NCBI RefSeq assembly: GCF_050947875.1
Contig: NC_134573.1
Coordinates: 67,120,315 to 67,184,314 of the forward strand
DNA: 64,000 nt
Direction: 5' to 3'
From: Dermacentor variabilis
Lineage: Eukaryota; Arthropoda; Arachnida; Ixodida; Ixodidae
The translations under genes and the position numbers were made by a program. Under the pieces are notes generated by a model. It saw only the letters and a list, made by a program, of their open reading frames with translations. It was not told the origin of the DNA and ran no database searches. Below are positions 11,780 to 22,361 of this stretch, piece after piece; positions within the stretch are counted from its first letter, which is position 1, and each line of letters opens with the position of its first letter.

Positions 11780-12670
11780 CGCAGAAATGGTGGCGCTGCT
11801 ATCGTATCAGTTTTTTTGTATGTGCAAATTGAAATAAAAAATGACTAGGGTGCCTCGATGTAGCGCGCCGCCGTACAGGGTGGAGACACTGCCTTCGTCA
11901 CCGCCATATTGAGGCGAGCGCAGATACGGAGGGCAATGGAGCGTCGGCCGATATTCTTGCTTAACATGCGCTTTCGCCGGAAAATTCGGGTGTATAAACG
12001 TCTTCAATATTTACTCGCAATCCTAAAGCTTCTTGCACACAGAAATAGAATAGCGTATGCTTGCAGGCATAGACCTCAGAGGAAATGACTACTGTGCAGC
12101 AAGGTGCGCGTTGGGCAACCGGGATACTCAGCCCGATGAATTTCTTGACTCGACTGGCTGCTTTTTAAAGGAAGGCCTTTCGGTGCTGTCGGGCATGAGA
12201 GTTTATAAGGCGCATAATATGTAGTAGGCTTCGATAGTGTCTCTTGTTACAAATCAGGAACCAGTTAAGCTTGGGTTATCCGCGTATGTCGAAAACTACT
12301 AGCCTTGCTGTGAATTATCTGCGTTTGTTGTGAAGGAGGCACCGAAAGGTTCCTAAAAGAAGCAACTTATTTGGCTGACTTGTGCCTACTAAGAACTACG
12401 CAACTACGCGGTGGCGATAGCAGCAAACGTGCTCGGCTGTCATCGATGAACAGGATGCCCGCCGCTCCCAGCCGAGATCAATTTAAAGCCGGTAAGGAAA
12501 ACTCAAGATAACATGCTAAAGACAACGAAAAAATTATGGAACCCGACATAGTCGCCCGTGGCTCAGATCAATCTAACCACATAATGCTAACCACATAATG
12601 CTGGTACCTAAAAGCGGACAGGTACAATACTCTTATTAGAAGCAGCATAGGCGTTATGGCTTACCCGCTT
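11780..12670. other. No gene seen; possible downstream intron of the minus THAP exon
   Basis: No coding signature or repeat family is evident. If the minus-strand THAP exon belongs to a gene, this stretch would be its first intron. Confidence 0.35.
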
Positions 12671-12672
12671 AC

Positions 12673-12825
12673 CCCGCAGATCTTCGAGTTATCGTTTGCA
12701 TTCTAGTCTTTACGCCTCACTTTCGCCTTCCATACGTTTATCCGTTCCTTACCCCGTAGAAAGCGAAAACAGCGCATGCCTTTCGTTGTCGAGGCGGCGC
12801 ACAGCGGTACACAACAACCAGGCAT
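12673..12825 (-). pseudogene. THAP-domain first exon with internal stop
   Basis: From the ATG at 12825 the minus strand encodes MPGCCVPLCAAS, then RCFRFLRGKERINVWKAKV and, after a stop, NANDNSKICG. This is the N-terminal two thirds of a THAP C2CH zinc finger: the paired Cys, the aromatic-basic block, the Trp helix and the third Cys in KICG. THAP domains bind DNA in cellular regulators and in P-element transposases. The stop is TAG where family members often have Trp (TGG). A donor GTAAGC follows immediately at 12672. The exon is 51 codons, phase 0. One base change would account for the stop, so it is either a recent pseudogene or a sequence error. Confidence 0.65.
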
Positions 12826-13248
12826 GCTGGTTTTTGTGAGTGAACAGAGCTCAATCGCGCAGCAGCTGGCGCACAACACAGCGGCTCCGCAAACTTCCCA
12901 ACAATGTTGATTTGCCAATGCTGGACGGAACGGGCGCCGCTAGCGACTCGCCCCAATATGGCGACTGCGGAGCAAAACGGCGGCGCGGCGCTGGCGAAAA
13001 GGTGTCGCCACCCTCTATTACGGTCGATACATCGAAGTACCCTAAACTACAGTCACTGGAAAAAGTTTCAGAGTACCGCTTTCGGTTTCCCCGCGCCGCC
13101 GACGCGTTCATTGGCCCAACCGTACCACGTGCCTTATACCTTCCTAGCGCCGGGCGGGCTGGCTGAGTTATAGCGCTGGCAGCGCAGGTTGCCTACGTTT
13201 TTTTTGTGTGTTCCGATTGTCGCGCTCGCGTTTGACTGCAAGGAAATC
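12826..13248. promoter_or_regulatory. GC-rich interval between divergent THAP exons
   Basis: This 423-bp segment separates the two THAP start codons. It is rich in CpG and has 'gccaatatggcgactgcg'-like sequence near 12953-12968, resembling a CCAT-type (YY1-like) element. A bidirectional promoter is an inference from the arrangement; nothing else marks it. Confidence 0.3.
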
Positions 13249-13410
13249 ATGCTTGGCTGCTGCGCCTTCGGATGCAGCAACCGAACTGAGTCTGGAAAGA
13301 CTCTTTTCCAGATTCCGACCGGGAAAATGACCGAGAGCGTCGTTCTGCGTGGTTACACAGAATCGGCCGGGGGAACTTCAAGCCTACAAAAACACGTGCG
13401 TGTGCGAGGT
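13249..13410 (+). pseudogene. THAP-domain first exon with frameshift
   Basis: The ATG at 13249 opens MLGCCAFGCSNRTESGKTLF, the start of a THAP finger. Near 13320 the conserved reading shifts by one base and continues as RRSAWLHRIGRGNFKPTKTR and then CARC, ending at a donor GTAAGT at 13411. The Trp, the IGR block and the third Cys are present in the shifted frame. The exon is head-to-head with the minus THAP exon, 423 bp away, across GC-rich DNA that could be a shared promoter. The two proteins differ, so they are separate family members and not a recent duplication. Confidence 0.65.
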
Positions 13411-14149
13411 GTAAGTACACCTTGCTTGTGCTTTTCGGCACTGTTTTAGAAGATATTTAAGCGAAGTGCACGCGGCGTTAGCGATGCTACGAAAATAGGA
13501 GTTCATTGCAGGGATCGTTCGCGTCTTGCACACTTGACGTGGGTACACGTGTACGTGTTTGTTGCTCAACACGCGCGGTTAATCCGTGCTCGTGGCGCGC
13601 GAAGGCACACTTGTCGCGCGAGAATTCCGCGTCCTCACGTGCACCAGGTACTCGCATGATTTCTCCGCGCACGTGAGCGCGCTCTGGCCTCGAGTCACTC
13701 TACCCATATGGCAGTTGTTTTTCGCAGATCGTGACGATCGCAGTCAATAAAAACATGGTCAATGCGAGGCCCATGATACTTCCTTTTTTCCACATATCCT
13801 TTGCTCATTTCTACATACGCATGTCGAGCTTGAAAGCAACGGCCAGGTGATATTCAGAACACATGCCTCAAATTTTGAGCTTATAAGCCGAGCACATGCA
13901 ATGAACTGAAGTCAGCATACATATTATGTTTTATGTTGAAATGCTACTTTGCATACCCAAATAATGTTGTGCTTGATGCATAAAAAGAAATACAAAACAA
14001 CGGAACACCCAGTAGCTTTAGTTTGACTCTGTCATTATGCATGTTACATAAACCGCTCTAAAAGCACAATAATTTTATACATCGCCTATGTAACTTAGAA
14101 AAATAAGTGCTGCGTCACCAGCGGGCGTTCCTGCTTTTTTTTTACACAG

Positions 14150-14247
14150 GCAGCAGATCTAATAAAAGTCTAATAAAAGTCATAAAACAATAAAAGTAAT
14201 ATAACAGCCATAAGTCTAATAAAACAGTCATAAATAAGTTGAGAAGA
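14150..14247 (+). repeat. Degenerate AATAAAAGTC tandem repeat
   Basis: Imperfect units of about 10-13 bp built on 'taataaaagtc' and 'ataaaacagtc' are repeated along this stretch. Bases 13415-14150 before it are AT-rich with no recognised feature, and 14250-14640 holds a 99-codon plus-strand open frame without any domain signature. Confidence 0.6.
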
Positions 14248-14903
14248 GTAGCCGCTCATTGAGGGGCGGGGGGGGAACGCACTAGACAGCCGCGTTCATA
14301 AATCGTAATGTAGCAAAATCTCGCTCACTATCAGTGTACAGATGTACATAAACGTTGCTGTAATCACGCAAATGGCTCATATTGGCCTTCCCCAAGATTT
14401 AGTGCGTAAAATGGTAATCGAAGTTGGTTTTTACGCCTGTTGTGCACAGATCGTGATACGATCACGGCGCAAACACCGGTGCGCACACGGCAGTCGCAGT
14501 GTGTCGTGCGTCTACGGCGGACGAAGTCGCCCGGCAGAATCGAGAACGCGTGGTATCCGTTTGCAAACTAAATTAAATGTATCCGATTTAGCTCCGAATT
14601 ATACAGTGAACGTGCGTGCCTGTGACACCGTCAGGTGTTAGTTTCGTCCTGCTTGGAAACATTCAATAGAAGCCGACGGCGGTCCACGTTGTTCATGCCC
14701 GAAAGCACAAGCATGCCTCATTTCGGCTCGATGTGACGAAATGTTTCCTTCGTAGCTCGCTCCGCGGAAGGAAAAAAAACGCGTGCTTAAGCTCCCGATA
14801 GCAGCGCTAAGCTGCTGCCTACAATCGTAGCACAGTTCCAGCAGTAAACCCGATCGGCGTGCGAAACAACCACCGGCTGCATTACTTCGAACAAAATAAC
14901 ATT

Positions 14904-15118
14904 TTAACGCGATAGCGTTAAGGAGCTCGTGTCGCAGAAAAGCCGGCGTCGTCGGCGTCGGTGTCGGTGTCCGCGGCGTTGGCCGTGAGCGATAAATCCC
15001 GGCAGGCATTTCATAAATAAAAAGCAACTTCCAAGATGGGCTGGGTGGGAATCGAACCAGGGTCTCCGGAGTGTGAGACGGAGACGTTACCACTGAGCCA
15101 CGAGTTCGATGCTTCAAA
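14904..15118 (-). repeat. tRNA-derived SINE (Ruka-like) ending in ttaacgcgatagcgttaa
   Basis: On the minus strand the head reads 'tcgtggctcagtggtaacg' (box A) and 'ggttcgattccc' (box B), with a stem-loop between them in the place of an anticodon arm, so it derives from a tRNA. The body runs to a palindromic 'ttaacgcgatagcgttaa' at 14904-14921. tRNA-like SINEs of about 200 bp called Ruka are described from ticks; that this belongs to them is my inference. It is not a working tRNA gene: the acceptor stem does not pair and the anticodon loop is too large. Confidence 0.65.
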
Positions 15119-15700
15119 GCGGTACAAAAGCGCCTCTAGTGAACGCGGTGTTGCCTTAGAAACGAGCTGTTTCTAAGGCTCAGGCGTGCGTCGCTTGCTC
15201 AGGCGCACATTTCGTTGTCGCGCCGAACGCTGCGTTGCTCGACGCTCACCGCGTCCGATGCGGGGCGCGTAGTCGCTGCGCCGTAGCCCATTGTCTTACA
15301 CCCCTTGGCGGGTCGACGGGAACGCTGTCGCGTTCCACTCTTGAAGGCGAAGCTTAAGCGTCCTCCAATTTTTATTTTCCTTCTTAGCAACCATTATCTC
15401 GGGCACAAATTATTTGTACATCAGTTAACACTCAACCCGAAGTGTCACCGAATATCAAGCTCTTCCAACACGGCGGCCTTCCCGCGACGCAGTCGGCTTG
15501 GAAGGTATATGGCGGTGGCCGCTCAGTGTTGCCAGTCAAATCCCGACCTTTGCGGCACTCTAAAATTTTTTCCAGTGACTCTACCCTAAACTTCATCTAA
15601 GCGCCGCATGACTACAAGCGTAGGAAGTTGGAAACCTATCCTCTTGGCTAGTTGCGGCAGCTGCTGTCAAAGCACGTTTTGCCTGGATTGCGTGTGCGCC
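15119..15700. other. GC-rich repeat-like flank, no gene
   Basis: The first 250 bp contain 'gaaacgagctgtttctaagg', a small palindrome, and CpG-rich DNA that looks like a dispersed repeat. No coding feature is supported. Confidence 0.35.
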
Positions 15701-15706
15701 TGGGAG

Positions 15707-16930
15707 TGAGGGAGTAAGTGAGTGAGTCAGTGATTGAGTAAATAAACTTCTTTTATTTGGTCCTGCAAAACGCAATAAAACGCGGACCCGGCTAATCCCA
15801 CGACGGGACTGACAGATCTAGTCTGCCGGCCCGATCGCGGGCGCGCTGGACGGCCAGGATTTGGTCCTCAAAGACGGGACTTTGCAGGAGTGCGTCCCAC
15901 TCTTCCTTGGTGAACTTCAGGCCCGGCGACCCGCACTCCCAGAGAATATAAGGCAAAGTACCAACAGGCCACAGGCAACAGGCAACAGGCGTGACAGGCA
16001 ACGCAAGAACAATTCCGACAAATCTCGGGATATATGCTGTTAAGGGACGCCGGATTTGGGTAGGAGTTCGTTTGCAGGAGCCTGAGTGTGACCGCCTGCG
16101 GCCTGCTTAGCTTGGAGTGAGGCGGCGGGAAAACCCTTCTCTCTAAGTAAAAGGATTTAGTAAGTTCACTGTGCGTTATAGGAGCGTCTGTGTGTCCGGG
16201 GAGAGAGTCGCCCGATCCGAGGGCAGCGCGGTCGGTAACAGCGCGGTCGGTAAAGCCACGCGCAGCCTCGTTGGCAGACTCGTTGAGGTTCAGAGGAGCC
16301 CCCTCAATCGCCGCGACGTGTGCAGGGAACCAAAGGATGGAGTGTATGGAGGTGTCGCCGTGTATGGCGCCATTCAGAATTCGAATTGCCTGCTGGGCTA
16401 CCCGGCCTTTCTGGAATGCCCTGACGGCCACTTTCGAATCGCTATACACCCTTTCTCTCCGACCGTCTTGCATGGTGAGTGCAATGGCCACTTGCTCTGC
16501 CACCTCAGGGTTCGTCGTCCGGACGGAAGCACAGTTGATGACTTTGCCAAGAGCGTCCACGACGGAAACCGGAAAAGCCTTGCCGTCTCGGTACGTAGCT
16601 GCGTACACGAAGCTTGCTTCGATCCTGTCCTTGTTTATTTGCTTCAGTATATTCAATGCTCTTGCCTTGCGACGACCTGCGTTGTGAACGGGATGATCGT
16701 TGGGGGCAAAGAGGCGACCACGATCTTCTCCCCTGTTTCACGGGGGTTTGGTTGTTTTCAGCCAAGTTCTTGGTGGGTGCGAGTCCGAACTCCTGGAGGA
16801 TACGCCTGCCGGCCGGCGTGGTGGACAAACGAGTTAGCTGGGCCCGCTCCTGAGCCTCTGTTATCTCCTCCATGGTGTTGTGATGTCAAGCCGAAGGAGG
16901 TCCTCGGTATGCGTTATGACGGGCAGCCCT
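15707..16930 (-). mobile_element. LINE 3' fragment with RNase H
   Basis: The minus strand encodes the end of an RNase-H LINE. At 16505-16873 there is a linker with EEITEAQERAQLTRLSTTP, and after a frame change an RNase H domain at 15868-16656: SFVYAATYRDGKAFPVSVVD, VYSDSKVAVRAF and ILWFPAHVA. The C-terminal tail follows (AVTLRLLQTNSYPNP, then NSIYPEICRNCSC). The tail is disrupted by a small 'caacaggcaacaggcgtgacaggcaacg' duplication at 15970-16000. A 3' untranslated part with tcactcac-like repeats and AATAAA lies at 15707-15765. RT and endonuclease are absent, so the copy is 5'-truncated, the usual LINE outcome. Confidence 0.85.
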
Positions 16931-17059
16931 AGGGCTCTCTTAACGAATTTTCTAATGAGGGCATTAAGCTTCTCCCGCTAGGCTCTGGCGCCTGTATGTG
17001 CGGGTCAGCATTTGCCACGGTATACTGTCATTCAAACTTCACCGCGCACTTCTTTACGG

Positions 17060-17400
17060 GGCCCTGCCGTCTGACACGCAAGTGGACGCACTGTCTCGAT
17101 ATGTCCTCAATTGACCTTTGTAATTTAATCCTGAATATATCGAATGAGGTGCGACGTTAAAGATTTTATAAATTTAGCGGCCATCAAAATGTGACTGCAT
17201 CCAAACGTGCCATTCATACAACTCTCCCGAGGTATTAAAAATAATTAGCGAATATTTTTTATGAGTCCTCTGAAGCTCACGTTATTTGCAACAACGTATG
17301 TGCGCCTCGCCAAAAAGCTCGTCCGCAAAGAACGCCACGTTCAATGCGCTGATTACATTTTTATAACAAAATATGTGTGGTCTAAAAAAAAAAACACCCT
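17060..17400 (-). repeat. Inverted copy of the 'gcagggtgtt' repeat
   Basis: Read on the minus strand from 17400, it begins 'gcagggtgtttttttttttaga' and then follows the copy at 11446-11775 through 'gacgagctttttggcgaggcgcacatacgtt', 'gcttcag' and 'cacctcattcgatatattca'. The two copies are in opposite orientation 5.3 kb apart. Confidence 0.55.
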
Positions 17401-17540
17401 GCATAACACGTACCGTCGGTCCTACTAATTTACATCAACATTTATCTTCAGACCAATAATGTTTTTAGAGACAACCCGCAAATACGATTCGATAACCGAG
17501 ATATTTGTTTGTCAATGAATTTATCGCTATACACAGGCAA

Positions 17541-17870
17541 CAGGGGCGTAGTCAGAAGGGGGGGGGCTTATGGAGCTTCAGCCCTCCCCCTCCCGAAATT
17601 TTTTCGGGCTGCCCATGCATCGCCGACCCAAGCAACCCCCGGCGCCGAATATCATTCTGGATTTTGTGTAAAATGTATTTTTCACGCTCGGCAAAACATT
17701 TCACTGCGAACATTGCGAATTCGGGCTGTATTTCGCGGCAACGCCCATGCACCGGGAGTCACATAACGCAAGCAGCCCCATCCGAGCACAAAGTTTCAAG
17801 GGCGTTTTGATGCGAACGAGGTCGCCGCAGCATCTCGCGGAGTCCGCGGAACCTACGGAGCGCATGGATG
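17541..17870 (+). mobile_element. Left end of a 'ggcgtag' element
   Basis: The end reads 'caggggcgtagtcagaagg' followed by G-runs, 'cccgaaattttttcggg' and a GC-rich body to about 17870. The inverted counterpart is at 22303-22361. I recall similar termini as repeated in tick DNA. No transposase is recognisable inside, and I see no target-site duplication, so the superfamily cannot be named. Confidence 0.5.
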
Positions 17871-18640
17871 TAAGTTCCGAAACTTCATGGGTATAAAGTC
17901 CTCATAAACTTTTGATGTGAAAAATGCATTGGCATTTCCAATGTTGTACTTTAGATTTTCAATTGCGGAACTTTGCAAGTTTAATGTTGTTATAAAGATT
18001 TGACGCCAAAGGCACACCGAATTTTCTGAAGTCGTACATCGGAACATACAACAAGACAAGCCAAATCAACACACTATCAGACAAGTTGCCAAAGCACGCA
18101 GCGAAGTCCGACGAGACGAAGTGTTGCGGTGGTTCATTTGTGCCGTCATGTCACACACAAAAAAATATCAGCATTTCTTTTTACCTACGTCAAAGAATCC
18201 ATGTCAAGACACTAAAACCAGCAAAGGTAACTATGTTCGTATTTATTTTTTCTACTTTGACTTTTATTCGCGAGGGCATATTGAGCCTCTTAAATTTTCA
18301 TTTTCTCGGTACCATACCCGCGGGCTGCCAGAGCCAAACAGAGCGCATGTGTTTTTCTCGTGTTGTCTTGACCATCGCGCGGCGCATTTTGATGCGCCTT
18401 CAGTTTTCTCTGGCCGAGTGGATTTTCGCAGACGCTTTCTGGCTAGCAGACAAGAAAAAGAAACAATGGTCGCTCACCGCCACAACTGTGTAGACTCAAC
18501 GGATTGCACCGCGTTCGCTCGAGCGCAGCCTCCTCGTTCCCCCTCCCCCTGTGCAGAGTAGCAGGCTAGAGCGCCTTAGCTCAGGCCGACCTCTCTGCCT
18601 TCTTTCAATTAAATTATCTCTATCTCTATCTCTCTCCGGA
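17871..18640. other. Interior of the 'ggcgtag' element, no gene recognised
   Basis: Two overlapping plus-strand open frames (18086-18493 and 18121-18561) occur here in different frames; neither has a motif I recognise. The end carries a short 'tctatctctatctc' microsatellite (18612-18637). Confidence 0.35.
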
Positions 18641-18645
18641 AAGTC

Positions 18646-19065
18646 TTGTATCGCCGGTGCAGTTTACCGAGCAGTATGCGTAAGGTTTCCGGTGGAGCAA
18701 GCGTCTCACATTTTCTTCGATATGTCCGTGGAATTATCATGCACCGGATGCACCCCACGAAATTCTCATACCTATGCCGATATTGTGATGTGCCAGGCAT
18801 CCTCCAACACGTGGTGTTGGTGTGCCCACATCGCGAGAAAAACAGTCAAGATGACGCCTCGGAACCGCTACAAGACATCGAAGAAGCGTGGGAGGCAATG
18901 TTAAAGGCACAGAGCCTGGAAGATCAGCGAAGTCTGGTGGACCGGGCCTGTGCTGCGGCATTAGCCAACGGCTTTCTGGACATAGAGAGCCGCCTACCTA
19001 GGGCGAAGAAAGAATACTTTCTCGCTGTTTCTCACAATAAACGTTCATTCCTCCTCATTCCTCCT
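18646..19065 (+). mobile_element. LINE 3' tail (C-terminal zinc motif)
   Basis: Plus-strand frames give CRYCDVPGILQHVVLVCP, a CCHC-like C-terminal motif of RNase-H LINEs, then PLQDIEEAWEAMLKAQSLED and RSLVDRACAAALANGFLD, the usual end of these ORF2 proteins. A frame change precedes it and an in-frame stop lies near 18680. AATAAA occurs at 19038-19043 in the 3' untranslated part. All upstream domains are missing. Confidence 0.75.
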
Positions 19066-19281
19066 TCGCTGGCCACATTAGGTGCCCAAAGTAAGCATTC
19101 GATTGTGATCAATATATTTTCCTTTGCGTTCTTTCTTTGTTTCTGTGCCCCTGCCCCACAAAAGAAAGAAAAGACATTGTTGCGGTGCAGCGAATTTTCG
19201 CATGGTGAAAGTTCGATTGTGTTACTTATTTTGCGGAGAGTAAGGGGCCACGGGACACTTCAGTTGCCGGAAACTCTTATT

Positions 19282-19530
19282 ATATTATTGCGATAGCAAT
19301 TATATGGACATTCCTGGCGCATTCCTGTCGTCGCCCTCACGTACTATATACAGTCCAAGGCCGATCACATCGTGACCACGCGCTGCACGCTGTATGTGCA
19401 AGTGCAAGCGTAGGGGGCGGGGGGGGGGCATGCCTGAGTCGACGATAGCGGCTCACTTTTGTGCGCGCAAAGGAGAAAAGCGGGGAGCAAGCGCGCCGCC
19501 TTCCGTCGCACACGATACATAGGGGGGGGA
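19282..19530 (+). repeat. 'gcgatagcaatta' GC-rich dispersed repeat, copy 1
   Basis: It begins at the small palindrome 'attgcgatagcaat' followed by 'tatggacattcctggcgcattcctgtcgtcgcc' and 'agcggggagcaagcgcgccg'. Related copies lie at 34607-34805 and 35703-35905. It contains long G-runs at 19412-19428 and 19521-19553 that could form G-quadruplexes on the plus strand. Confidence 0.55.
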
Positions 19531-19795
19531 GGGGGGATGGAATGGGGGTGGGATCTAGGATTATGTGAATCTGTGATTGCGCAACATGTTTATTTGCCTT
19601 GTTTTACGCATTATATACAGTGACTGTTTCTTAGATACGTATATTTGTTGGAGACTTATGCGTATATTTAAATAATTGTTGCGAGGTTTTGTGTATACGT
19701 GCAGTGAACATTGTTTCCAGTGACACATTTTTGCCCTTCATCAAGCTGTATCTTCGTATTTGTATATTCCATTGTATCTTCGCATTTCTAATGTA

Positions 19796-21083
19796 CGAGG
19801 GCGAGTCAAATGCAAGTGAGTCTACCTACCCCGTGCCATAATGGTTCGGTTCATTATCTGTGAGGTATGCGCGTAGCACACAGGCATGTCTCATTTACGA
19901 AAGTGACACGCATGTGTGAGGATGGACGTTCTTTAATGCTCCCATACAGTGGGTCGAACATGATTGTGTGACGTAATGCACGCTCCAGAAGTTGAGCAGC
20001 GTGGTGTGGTGACGTTTTTGACAGCTGAAGGTCTTTCGTAAAAAGAAATTAGTCGCCGTATGGCTGCCGCGTATGCTGAACATTGCATTTTATTTGCCAC
20101 TGTGAAGCGTTGGAGCAAATGGTTCTAAGAAGGACGCGAAAGTTGCAAGGACAATCCAAAACCGGGCCAAAGCCACCGTGCAATCAGTCCCAACAATATT
20201 GCAAAGGTTCATGAGCTGAAGAGACATGAACGCAGCATCGATGAACTGGCCGGGCGTGTGAACATCAGTCACGGTTGGGTTCACGCCATAATTTATGAAC
20301 ATCTCGGTTATCGGCTCTCGTATGCGCAATAGATCCCCAAGATTTTGAACCACCGCCAGAAGACGGAGAATTTAGGCGCGGCCTTGACTCATCCGATCCG
20401 GTATGAGAATGAGGGCGACGATTTCTCGTCTGCAATTGTGATCGGAGACCGAATATGGTGCCACTTCTGCGAGCCTGAAACACGACGGCAAAGCTTAAAG
20501 TGGAAACCTTCGATTTCACCCCCCCCCCCTCTCAATAAAGCAAAGGCCGTCATTTCCGCCGGAAAGGTGTTGTTGACTTTTTTTTCGATCGTCAGAGGCC
20601 ATTACTGATAGAATGTGCTGAATCTTGAGAGGCTATCCATTGTTCTCGATATTGTGAAACGTCGGATCGGCTGCGTGTCGCAATCAAGAACAAACGACGT
20701 GGAAAATTGATGAACGGCGTCATCTTGTTCCACGATAATGTCCGTCCCCGTCTCGCTGATATGGTTAATACAAAACTGGCAAAGTTTATGTGGGAGGCGC
20801 TGCAACATCCGCCATATACCTCAGGCCTGTCGCCTTGCGACTTCCATATTTTGGGGCACCTGAAGAAACAGCTCAAGGGAACCAGATTCGTGTCGGACGA
20901 TGACGTGGAAGAGTCGGCTGCAGGCTTTTTGAAGCAGCAAGCCAAGGAGATTTATGAGACAGGATTCACGCGACTCGTTAGTCAATGGGACAAATGTCCA
21001 AATGTTCATGGAGACTACTTTTAAATAAAGTACCCTGTTTGTCATATATTCGCATTGGTTCACTTTCATTTGACTCGCCCTCG
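19796..21083 (+). mobile_element. Complete but inactive mariner transposon with TA duplication
   Basis: The element is 1288 bp, the normal size for mariner. Its ends are inverted repeats: left 'cgagggcgagtcaaatgcaa' and right, reversed, 'cgagggcgagtcaaatgaaa'. TA dinucleotides flank both ends (19794-19795 and 21084-21085), the signature of Tc1/mariner insertion. It lies inside the 'ggcgtag' element and is therefore younger than that element. Confidence 0.92.
19975..21024 (+). pseudogene. Mariner transposase, multiply broken
   Basis: The N-terminal half reads LTAEGLS*KEISRRMAAAY and later DELAGRVNISHGWVHAIIYE, the two helix-turn-helix DNA-binding units, with several stops. The C-terminal part (20707-21024) is open for 105 codons: VILFHDNVRP gives the second catalytic Asp and LSPCDFH the third, 34 residues on in the usual D,D34D spacing, and the end RLVSQWDKCPNVHGDYF is typical. 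Mariner transposase cuts and rejoins the element ends. The middle part, with the first catalytic Asp, is frameshifted and rearranged, so the protein is dead. Confidence 0.85.
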
Positions 21084-21571
21084 TATATTATGCAGAACTC
21101 CTGCTTTTTATACGTGCTATCTGTTGCGACTATAATTTCGGTGCAATTACCCACGATACAGGACTGGTGACAGCTGCTCCTGGGTAATACATTGCACTGG
21201 CCGTTGCAAGTGCACAAGAATTCAAACAAGGTTCTTCAATGACAAAGTTTCATTAACATATTTGTCCTCAACTTGTTAATTTCATGGCCTTTACATTTTT
21301 CGCATCAGCGGCATGCACTGCTTAGCTCGTTTCGAACTGATATAGTTCTAAAGTTTGTGTGATATTTTCTTTACTTATTAAATAGACGAAAACATGGAAG
21401 CATTGATATCAGTTATTTTGGGCACAATTTTTGTCACATGAGTGTATATTGCATTAGGACAAAAATACATATTTTACTTTCTTTGACTGTGCATAGAGTT
21501 CAACAGTTCGTTTGCAGCATCTTTGGCAACGGCAATGCAGTTATTTATGTATTTGATTCCTCGACAAATTG

Positions 21572-22302
21572 CTTAAGAGAAAGCTTTAGCTCGGGCCGAA
21601 CTCCGATGCGGCCTAGTAAAATACATGTAAAAGGCAGAAACGTTTTTTTGAGATAACTTCTGGATAGCCTTCAACAAAATTTGTTTCACTTGAGAGAGAA
21701 AGTTTAATTCTAGTGTCCGTAGAAAGCGGAATTTCGATTTAGGGCTTGAATTTCGTGTAAAATATTTTGAAAAATTCGAAAGTTCGAAAATAATGGAAGC
21801 ACGACGTTTACAAACGAATAGCTCTGCATCAAGAACACTTATCGTGCTTCTGTAAACACCATATACTATAACAGCCAAAGCGGGCAAATTTGGTGTGTCA
21901 ATTTGTATCTTACGTGGATTGGTTACGTTGTGTGCAAGGGTTGTGCAAAATCCATATTTCCATAATACAAAATTTTTTGACATTCATGTGTAGCATATCA
22001 ATTTTTTCCGCTGTGGATGCACTATTATATGCAATTAACGTAATTATGATATCATTTTTCATTGTTGAGTTAGAGTTTTAAACTTGATAGTTTCGTTTAC
22101 TGAAAACTGGCAAATTTTACCAATTTTTGATAAAGAATTGACAACCTAAATGAAGAATTCAAAACAAACACTAACTAGAATTTAAATTTTCTATTACTGC
22201 AACAAACTGCGTCAAATTTGGTGCTGTGGTTACCGAGAAAAACCGATTTCTTTTTCTACATGTATTTAGATAGGAGCAGCCGAGCTACAGCTTCCCCTTA
22301 AG
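21572..22302. mobile_element. 731-bp MITE with about 24-bp (extendable) inverted ends
   Basis: The left end 'cttaagagaaagctttagctcgg' and the reversed right end 'cttaaggggaagctgtagctcgg' match, and both continue to 'taaaatacatgtaaaa' / 'taaatacatgtagaaaaa' some 30 bp inside. The interior is AT-rich and has no open frame with a domain. It is a non-autonomous DNA element adjoining the right end of the 'ggcgtag' element, so it may also be an inner portion of that element. Confidence 0.6.
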
Positions 22303-22361
22303 GAGGAGGCCGACCTGCAATGTGAGCCCCCGCCCGAACAAAATTTCTGGCTACGCCACTG
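22303..22361 (-). mobile_element. Right end of the 'ggcgtag' element
   Basis: Reversed, it reads 'cagtggcgtagccagaaatt' then 'ttgttcgggcggggg', matching the left end at 17541 in sequence and layout. No duplicated target is visible beside the two ends. Confidence 0.5.

Noticed and set aside
15045..15110. tRNA gene on the minus strand
   Set aside because: Box A and B are present but the acceptor stem does not pair and the anticodon loop is oversized; it is the head of a SINE.
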